DNA of 64,000 nucleotides. Source: a bacterium. Its GTDB lineage: Bacteria; Bacillota; Clostridia; Lachnospirales; Lachnospiraceae. The stretch spans positions 1-64,000 of the forward strand of contig JAQYCU010000039.1 of NCBI GenBank assembly GCA_028724545.1, written 5' to 3'. The position numbers and the translations under genes are program-made. The notes beneath the pieces are model-generated. The model saw only the letters and a program-made list of their open reading frames with translations, was not told where the DNA came from and made no database searches. Of the stretch, positions 56,997 through 64,000 are shown piece after piece; position 1 is the stretch's first letter; each line of letters opens with the position of its first letter.

Positions 56997-58171
56997 GAGA
57001 TCCATTGTCCAAAAAGATAAAGAACATAGAGCCATCCGGTATTCGTAAATTTTTTGATATTGTAAGTGAAATGAAGGACGCCATATCGCTTGGTGTCGGA
57101 GAACCTGATTTTGATACGCCGTGGCATATCAGGGAAGAAGGCATTTATTCGCTGGAACGTGGACGGACTTTTTATACATCAAATGCCGGTTTAAAGGAAT
57201 TAAAGCAGGAAATTTCTTATTATCTGAAACGACGCTTTGATTTGGAATATGATGCAAATCATGAGATTATTATGACTGTCGGGGGAAGTGAAGCAATCGA
57301 CGCAGCATTTCGTGCTATGCTGGATGCAGGCGATGAAGTCTTGATTCCTCAGCCAAGTTATGTTTCGTATGAGCCGTGTGCCATTCTGGCAGATGGAGTG
57401 CCGGTTACTATCCGTTTACGGGAAGAGGACCAGTTTAAACTGACAAAAGACCAGCTGCTGGAAGCGATTACGGATAAGACGAAAATACTGGTTCTGCCAT
57501 TTCCGAACAATCCAACCGGTGCGATTATGACAAAAGAAGATTTGCAGGAAATAGCAGATGTTGTGATTGAAAAAGATTTATATGTGCTTTCGGATGAAAT
57601 TTATTCGGAACTTACATACTCCGGCAGGCATGTTTCAATTGCTTCCTTGCCGGGAATGAAGGAGAGAACAATTGTTATCAATGGTTTCTCCAAGTCTTAT
57701 GCAATGACGGGATGGCGTCTGGGATATGCCTGTGGACCACGGGTTATTTTGGACCAGATGCTCAAAATACATCAGTTTGCCATTATGTGTGCACCGACGA
57801 CCAGCCAGTATGCAGCCGTGGAAGCAATGCGCAATGGAGATGATGATGTAGAACAGATGCGTAATGCTTATAACCAGCGCAGAAACTTTTTGATGAAAGC
57901 TTTTCGGGAAATGGGACTGCAGTGTTTTGAACCGTTTGGCGCGTTTTATGTATTCCCATCCATCAAAGAATTTGGTATGACTTCGGAAGAATTTGCGAAC
58001 CGTCTGCTACGGGAAGAAAAAGTGGCAGTTGTTCCAGGAACAGCATTTGGTGAATGTGGCGAGGGATTTTTGCGTATCTCGTATGCCTATTCCATAGACA
58101 GTCTGAAAGAGGCGTTGGGACGTTTGCAGTCCTTTATTGAAAGACTTCGTAAGGAGAAAGAAACATGCTAA
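56993..58171 (+). CDS. PLP-dependent class I/II aminotransferase
   Basis: VGEPDFDTPWHIREEG, FPNNPTGAIMTKEDL, VINGFSKSYAMTGWRLGYACGP; ATGA overlap with lrp gene. Confidence 0.94.
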   Translation: MRDPLSKKIKNIEPSGIRKFFDIVSEMKDAISLGVGEPDFDTPWHIREEGIYSLERGRTFYTSNAGLKELKQEISYYLKRRFDLEYDANHEIIMTVGGSEAIDAAFRAMLDAGDEVLIPQPSYVSYEPCAILADGVPVTIRLREEDQFKLTKDQLLEAITDKTKILVLPFPNNPTGAIMTKEDLQEIADVVIEKDLYVLSDEIYSELTYSGRHVSIASLPGMKERTIVINGFSKSYAMTGWRLGYACGPRVILDQMLKIHQFAIMCAPTTSQYAAVEAMRNGDDDVEQMRNAYNQRRNFLMKAFREMGLQCFEPFGAFYVFPSIKEFGMTSEEFANRLLREEKVAVVPGTAFGECGEGFLRISYAYSIDSLKEALGRLQSFIERLRKEKETC

Positions 58172-58668
58172 ATATTGTATTATTAGAGCCGGAAATGCCG
58201 GCAAATACAGGAAATATAGGAAGAACCTGCTGTGCGACGGGAACGCGTCTTCATTTGATTGAACCAATGGGATTTAAAATCAATGATAAAATGTTAAAAA
58301 GAGCAGGTCTGGATTATTGGGAGCATCTTGATGTGACAGTATATGATTGTCTGGAGGATTTCTTTGAACAAAATCCGGATGCCGTCGGCAAGATGTTCAT
58401 GGCAACAACAAAAGCCAAACAGAATTATTCTGAAGTATCTTATCCAGAAGATGCATACATAATGTTTGGAAAAGAAAGTGCCGGTATTCCGGAAGAAATA
58501 CTGGTCGATTACGAGGAAACAGCGATTCGCATCCCAATGAATGAAAAAATCCGTTCGCTGAATCTGTCCAACTCGGTAGCAATCGTGTTGTATGAGGCAT
58601 TGCGACAGAATCATTTTGGCTCGATGCAGATAGAGGGGGATTTGCACAGACTGCACTGGAAGGAATAG
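58165..58668 (+). CDS. trmL: tRNA (cytidine(34)-2'-O)-methyltransferase
   Basis: IVLLEPEMPANTGNIGRTCCATGTRLHLIEPMGF, GKESAGIPEEIL, IPMNEKIRSLNLSNSVAIVLYEALRQ. Confidence 0.94.
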   Translation: MLNIVLLEPEMPANTGNIGRTCCATGTRLHLIEPMGFKINDKMLKRAGLDYWEHLDVTVYDCLEDFFEQNPDAVGKMFMATTKAKQNYSEVSYPEDAYIMFGKESAGIPEEILVDYEETAIRIPMNEKIRSLNLSNSVAIVLYEALRQNHFGSMQIEGDLHRLHWKE

Positions 58669-58979
58669 GGAAGGTGCTAGTTTTGTGGGATTTTTTGGAA
58701 TTTATTGGCCCCGGCACCATTACTTTACTTTTTATAAAAAGGGCACGCTCACGCTGCCCAAAAAAAGCAGCAGTACAAAGTATACTAAAAAACAGGATAC
58801 AAGTACTGGCGAGTTTGTAAGCACCCTTTTGTAGAAAAAGGAAACGAATGCTGCCGGGCAATTTAGATTGTGGAAAAATCCATTCCAAAACAATTCAGAG
58901 CAGAGGTGTAGAAGCGACACATTCCTTTCCAAAAAGGGCACAGCTGTACTGCGCAACAGCCGATTCGTGAAATGGCTGT

Positions 58980-59112
58980 GATAAAAAAAGAACTTCCTAA
59001 CAGGCAGCTGTTAAACAGACACTGGTGCTTAGTTGGCGTATTTTGCCAACTTATGCACCACTGTGTTTGTTCCCAAGCGAAAGCGTGCTGCAGTAGGAAG
59101 TTCTTTTTTATC
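58980..59112 (+). ncRNA. candidate structured intergenic element
   Basis: closing 19-bp stem 58980-58999/59094-59112 enclosing AACAGACAC/GTGTTTGTT + TGGTGC/GCACCA + AGTTGGC/GCCAACT arm and a GAAA-capped GC hairpin. Confidence 0.5.
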
Positions 59113-59139
59113 GCATGCCCTTCAACACATGCTGTTTCT

Positions 59140-62100
59140 TTAATAATTCAACTCAACGCGCACAATATTTTCCAGCATCTGTGCCGAATCAAAGTTATCA
59201 TTTGCAATAACGGTATATTCAATCGTATCTGGTGCAACGGCACGGTAATAGATGCCAGCATTCTCATAAGTCCTTGCCAGACGGCAGTTCTTTTTATATA
59301 CATCAAAAATACTAAGCGTACCACTGGCTGCCTCAGAGCGTGGCGAATAGTAAATAGCAAAATCTTCTGTTGAGGCATCACAAAGATAGGTCCATTTGTT
59401 ATATGGCAAAGATGGGTCTGAGATAACCTGGAAAAGATTTTTCTTTTTGTAGCCAATATAATAACGGAAACGGATATCAGAAGACTCATTTGTGATATTC
59501 TGGCTTTGTGGCATAATAATTTTAATACGTCCACCGGGACGGCCTTCCAAAAGACCGAAAGCAACGCCCGTTTTTCCGTTTGGTTTCGTAATCGCTGCCA
59601 GCGTATCTTCTTCTGACGGCTGTGAAATATTCTGTGCCAAATCCCCAATATCAGAAACGCTTTGTGCCAAATCACTGATACCACCCTGCTGCGTCAAAGC
59701 TTCGATAGCAGAAGGTGTATTTTTAGGTGCAGCGATATTCGTGATATTGCTGGTTGCAGCAGACTGCTGTGCAGCTTCAATGCCAGACAACACTTTGGAA
59801 GTTGGAGCAACTCCTTTCTTTGTGTCTGTCATACCAAGAGCAGGATGCAGACGGAAGAAATCATTGCCAATGCTTCCGTTAACGTGATGCTGTAAGTCAG
59901 ATGCATATGTAATCATATAGGTTTCAAAAAGGTCTGTTAATATCTGTGAACGGCTTCCGTTTCCGGCAAGGAAAATGTGAACACAGTTGATATCAGTTCC
60001 TAATTTGCCCTTAAAAGTTGCTTTCAGACATTCAAAGAAGTTTGCGATACCAAGTTCAATTCGTTTATGTAACAATTTGTCCAGTACCTGAATATTAACG
60101 TCCAGTTCGTAATTTAATTTCTGTTCGCCGGTGCGTGTAAACAGTGGAAGTTTAATTTTGCCGGACTGGTAAAGGCTTGCATAATTTTTATCGCGCTCCC
60201 AGAATGGACGGAGTTTTTCCATTAACTGCCGTGTATTGAGTTTTGCTTCCTGCGAATTTGTAATCAGCGATTCGCTTCCCGGGAAAGGCTGACACTCTGG
60301 AGGCAGTGAAAATGTAATATTGTCTTCACGCAGTTTGTCCTGATTTGCACGGAATACTTCATAAGACATCAGCTGCAGGAGGTTTTCACCACCAAGATAC
60401 TGGTCGCCACCACTTCCGTAGCATTCTAACACATAATCATATCTGCGACTGTCGGCAGCATCTGGTGTATGCCAGTGTCCGAAGTCAAAGTCGGTTGTAC
60501 CACCGCCGAAATCAAAGATACCGTAATAGACTTCTTTTTCGCCATTTTCAAGGTCAAAGCCATATTCCTCCAAAGCACAGATAGCATAAGCAGCTGGCTC
60601 AGAAGTACCTTTCATAACACGGAAGTTTTTCATAATTTCTTCGTCGTGCAAAATAGATTCTGGCAGAGATTTTTTGATACCACGGTAAAAACTGTCTACA
60701 ATCTTATCGCAGATAGCATGTTCAAATGTAACAGGAAAAGAAAGTAAATAGTTTAAGAAGATACCATTGTTCATATTGTTAATGGCAAGTCCTATGTAAT
60801 AAGCATAAATTTCAATTGGGTTGAAATCGTCCTCGCCGATTTCTGAAAATGGTGGAAGTGAAATGTCATTTCCAGATTTATCCTTTAAACGGATTTGTTT
60901 CTTCTGGCTGCCTGCCCACTGCTTTAGTTCATTAAAATAAGTATAATAGTCGTTGCTTGTGCTGTTCATCATACTGTTTACGGCAGTGTGGGAGATTGTC
61001 AAATCTTCCCATAAAGTATCAGGACGGCCTTCTTTCTGATGATATAATTCCATAAACCGTTCCAGATTAATTAATTCCATTACGGTAGGGTTTTCATACT
61101 GCATCAAATCAGCTTTTTTAGAAAAATGGCTGGTACCGATTCTCATAGGAATGATTCGTTCCGTATTATCCTGATATACGACAACGGTACTTTTCGTACC
61201 AAAATCAATACCAATAATGCCGTTTGGTTTGATATCGGCAGCAGGATTACGCGCAATCATTGGCGTGTTAACTTTTGCCGTGTATTTAAATGATGTGTGC
61301 TGGTCCTGCCAGAGATTCCAGTGTCCGCGGTTTGGGTCAATCAGAATATTTTCGTCATACCGGTCAAAATCTGCCCGTAACTGGTCGCAGGAAAGCAGAT
61401 GGTCTTTCAAAATCTGTATAGTAGAATCCGACAAATTGTCAAGGGAAATAGTTTTTTCATTGACATCATACAGGAAAGAAGAACGGTAGGCGTTGTCTGA
61501 AATAAATTTAGCTTCGCCGTTCATAATACTTTCCAGAATGACATCCTCACGTATTTTGATAATATCTCCATTCCATTCAAAACAGTCTTTGTTTGTCTGA
61601 TACAGAGAAAGTACATGCTCATAAGTGGAAATTAAATCAGCCGGCAGGTCATCTGGCACCAATTCGTTATCCAGCCAGAAAAAAAGCGTCTTTGCCGGAG
61701 AAATTTCTTCGCTGTCCATTCCATTTAGCCGGTAAAGTGGAATGTGATATGCCTCCAGTTTGGAAAAACCATTCCAACGCTTGGTGCGTATACCGTCTGC
61801 GTGAATTGCTTTACGGAAATCCATCACAGTAAAGAATCCGTCAAATAAATATTCCGGACAAAAATCATATAGTTTGTCAAACTTGCCACCAAAGGAACGT
61901 TTAAATTCGTTCATTGTCATCAGAGTGCCGTTGTAACCGTTAAATTCTTCGTGAAACGTAACCGGGTCATAGGTATGCTTTAAAGAGCAGTGGCCAAGTT
62001 CAAAATTATTCAGATTGGGGAATATGGCAACAACAGCGTTATTGTAGAGAACATCCTTGTTGCTGATATAAAACCAGTCCGAGTGCTTCGTGTGCTCGGT

Positions 62101-62244
62101 AATATAACTGCGCATATGCTCAAAAAACGCTGTTAATAACGCAGACTGTTTTTTGATTAATACGGGTATGTGTTCTTCAATCACCTCGTGAAAAAGGTCT
62201 TCTCCGATTGCAATTTTATCGACCTGTTTTGTTGTAATATTCAT
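59140..62244 (-). CDS. very large Hsp70/actin-fold ATPase
   Basis: 1034 aa; GIIGIDFGTKSTVVVYQDN (phosphate-1), YYGIFDFGGGTTDFDFG (phosphate-2), plus about 330-aa N-terminal and beta-rich C-terminal extensions. Confidence 0.85.
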   Translation of the reverse strand: MNITTKQVDKIAIGEDLFHEVIEEHIPVLIKKQSALLTAFFEHMRSYITEHTKHSDWFYISNKDVLYNNAVVAIFPNLNNFELGHCSLKHTYDPVTFHEEFNGYNGTLMTMNEFKRSFGGKFDKLYDFCPEYLFDGFFTVMDFRKAIHADGIRTKRWNGFSKLEAYHIPLYRLNGMDSEEISPAKTLFFWLDNELVPDDLPADLISTYEHVLSLYQTNKDCFEWNGDIIKIREDVILESIMNGEAKFISDNAYRSSFLYDVNEKTISLDNLSDSTIQILKDHLLSCDQLRADFDRYDENILIDPNRGHWNLWQDQHTSFKYTAKVNTPMIARNPAADIKPNGIIGIDFGTKSTVVVYQDNTERIIPMRIGTSHFSKKADLMQYENPTVMELINLERFMELYHQKEGRPDTLWEDLTISHTAVNSMMNSTSNDYYTYFNELKQWAGSQKKQIRLKDKSGNDISLPPFSEIGEDDFNPIEIYAYYIGLAINNMNNGIFLNYLLSFPVTFEHAICDKIVDSFYRGIKKSLPESILHDEEIMKNFRVMKGTSEPAAYAICALEEYGFDLENGEKEVYYGIFDFGGGTTDFDFGHWHTPDAADSRRYDYVLECYGSGGDQYLGGENLLQLMSYEVFRANQDKLREDNITFSLPPECQPFPGSESLITNSQEAKLNTRQLMEKLRPFWERDKNYASLYQSGKIKLPLFTRTGEQKLNYELDVNIQVLDKLLHKRIELGIANFFECLKATFKGKLGTDINCVHIFLAGNGSRSQILTDLFETYMITYASDLQHHVNGSIGNDFFRLHPALGMTDTKKGVAPTSKVLSGIEAAQQSAATSNITNIAAPKNTPSAIEALTQQGGISDLAQSVSDIGDLAQNISQPSEEDTLAAITKPNGKTGVAFGLLEGRPGGRIKIIMPQSQNITNESSDIRFRYYIGYKKKNLFQVISDPSLPYNKWTYLCDASTEDFAIYYSPRSEAASGTLSIFDVYKKNCRLARTYENAGIYYRAVAPDTIEYTVIANDNFDSAQMLENIVRVELNY

Positions 62245-62303
62245 ATGTGCCTCCTTTTCCCTATACGGACCTCAATATTATATTTGTTTTTGCTGCAGGA
62301 ATA

Positions 62304-62858
62304 CTAATTAATTTCTACAACTGATTTTTTAATTACTTCTCCGGTAAAAGCATTTGTCAGACCAGACAGCAGAACATTGGTAATTGCGCCTGCCGGCTTG
62401 CTTTTTTGCGTACGGATGTGTAAATCAACATCGAAAATATCGCCAATTGCTGTATTCTGTATCCCCAAAAGAGGAGATTCATTTGTCCCATTATACAGAT
62501 GGACAAAATAGGTAATGATTTCGGAAAGAATGGCGACATCAGCCATATTTCCATTCAAAGCCTCTGAACGTGCAAATTCCCAAAGTGCATCAATATTGCC
62601 GGGCTGAACGCCACAAGCTAAAAATTCTTCAAAAGAAGTCCCTTTGAAAATGCCACTCAATGCTTCCAGACTAGGCTCAGACAGGCTTTGATATTTATAA
62701 AAAGTCTGTGTCTGTCGTTGGAAAATTCCCTTGAACTGAAAATATTTTCCCTTATACTCGTCACGCATTTTTTCCGTTTGCAGCAGTTTTTCTTGCGTCG
62801 ATGCTAATTTTTGCTGCAATTCTTCCATTTGTAAATTTACATCATTTTGCTGCTCTGG
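62304..62858 (-). CDS. coiled-coil partner protein of Hsp70-like ATPase, unknown function
   Basis: MPEQQNDVNLQMEELQQKLASTQEKLLQTEKMRDEYKGKYFQFKG...; 60 nt upstream of the ATPase gene on same strand. Confidence 0.6.
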   Translation of the reverse strand, partial: PEQQNDVNLQMEELQQKLASTQEKLLQTEKMRDEYKGKYFQFKGIFQRQTQTFYKYQSLSEPSLEALSGIFKGTSFEEFLACGVQPGNIDALWEFARSEALNGNMADVAILSEIITYFVHLYNGTNESPLLGIQNTAIGDIFDVDLHIRTQKSKPAGAITNVLLSGLTNAFTGEVIKKSVVEIN

Positions 62859-63027
62859 CATAAATACCCCCATAAATAATTTGAAATACCTGTATCTGAT
62901 ATTACTAAAATATAACTACAATTAAGTATACCATATGTCAGAAAAGGTGGAAAGAAAAAGTTAAGGGAAACGGCAAATCTGACGAAGTAAATAATAGAAA
63001 ATATCAGGAAATGAAATGGGGAATATC

Positions 63028-64000
63028 ATGGATATTAAGAATATTGCTGCTTACGGAAAGCAGATGGTGGAAAAAAATGCAGCCAGTGTCAATTCTTTTT
63101 CAAATATATGCAGTAAAGAAACAAAGAAAACGGGAGATATTGCCGATATGGTATCGGTTGGCACGGGTGCATCGATGACAGATACGGGAGCTTATTTGCC
63201 GGAAAGTCATTTGGAAGATACGGCAAATGCGACAGAAGCAAATTTGCAGAAACAGGAAAATCTTGCCGTGCTGACGGGAAAAGATTATGAAGAGATAGAG
63301 CAGGAAGAAGGCTCTGTATCCGATATGGAGCAGGAGAGCGCAGAGCGTGCTGCTGAAAAGATAAAAGAGCAAAAAGCATTAGATGCTGTCAGAATGCAGC
63401 AGGGGCTTCAGGTAAGAGAAGAACTCAAAGAGGAACTGGAGCAGATACAGGCAAACGGATTTTTGTCGCAGAAAAGCGAGGAGCAGTTGCGCCAACTGTT
63501 AGAAGAGGCCGGTATCCCGGCAACGAAAGAGAATGTTTCACAGGTGCTTACGGCACTTGGAATGGCACAGGAGGCGTTACAGTTAAGCGACCAGTCAAAG
63601 GCATTCCTGATAGAACAGAATCTGCTTCCTACCATAGAAAATCTGTATCAGGGCAAGTATTCCACACAGGGAACGACAAGTGCCAAAACCGTACAGGAAT
63701 TTTCTGAATATGAAGAGCAGATTAACCGTATTCTGGAGCAGTGTGGGAAAAACAGCGAAGCAGACAAACTTTCGGCAAAATGGCTGTTTGCACACGAACT
63801 TCCTGTGAATGAGGTTACTTTGTCGCAGATGGAGAGTCTGCAAAAGATGCAGGAAACAATGACAATGCCAAAAGTCTTAGAGCAGATAGTTTTTTCTATG
63901 TTATCAGGATATGCTGCCAAAGATGCAAATCTGGATACGGAAGGATATGAACAGGCAAGAGATGTTGTGACGAATCTGGCACAGGTGTCGGATGAGGTGA
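63028..64000 (+). CDS. DUF6240-like protein, truncated by window end
   Basis: MDIKNIAAYGKQMVEKNAASVNSFSN... open reading frame to end of window (absent from ORF track because no stop); family name from memory. Confidence 0.6.
   Translation, partial: MDIKNIAAYGKQMVEKNAASVNSFSNICSKETKKTGDIADMVSVGTGASMTDTGAYLPESHLEDTANATEANLQKQENLAVLTGKDYEEIEQEEGSVSDMEQESAERAAEKIKEQKALDAVRMQQGLQVREELKEELEQIQANGFLSQKSEEQLRQLLEEAGIPATKENVSQVLTALGMAQEALQLSDQSKAFLIEQNLLPTIENLYQGKYSTQGTTSAKTVQEFSEYEEQINRILEQCGKNSEADKLSAKWLFAHELPVNEVTLSQMESLQKMQETMTMPKVLEQIVFSMLSGYAAKDANLDTEGYEQARDVVTNLAQVSDEV

Noticed and set aside
58397-58956. Minus-strand ORFs in and around the trmL 3' region
   Set aside because: Antisense to trmL or low-quality hydrophobic ORFs in a structured spacer; no RBS or family resemblance

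Overview
This is a gene-dense, low-GC Firmicutes chromosomal segment. Gene content and order fit a Lachnospiraceae-like gut or rumen clostridium (inference). Most of it is core chromosome: tRNA-Glu/Cys/Thr, mrnC-rlmB-sigH, an amino-acid ABC transporter, a T-box leader with ilvB-ilvN, ppaC, mrp, tadA followed by SRP RNA, ftsE-ftsX-M23-S41, msmX, thiW-thiM, nth, VanW, and lrp-aminotransferase-trmL. I saw no CRISPR array, prophage or transposase. The most notable segment is 36.39-44.61 kb: an agr-type quorum-sensing locus in the order agrA-agrC-agrD-agrB. It contains a 47-aa AgrD-like peptide gene that is absent from the supplied ORF track. A secreted GH5-like cellulase starts 8-14 nt after agrB, followed by a secreted FIVAR/LRR protein that appears to share a carbohydrate-binding-like module with the cellulase. 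A 21-bp-spaced direct repeat next to an extended -10 promoter lies upstream of agrD and looks like a LytTR regulator site. Other candidates are a compact H-type pseudoknot filling the predicted 5' UTR of thiW-thiM, a multi-stem structured intergenic element at about 58.98-59.11 kb, intrinsic terminators embedded in the 3' coding ends of convergent genes, degenerate short-period tandem repeats in many spacers, and an Hsp70/actin-fold ATPase paired with a coiled-coil protein. All names come from motif recognition by eye. No searches or folding programs were run.
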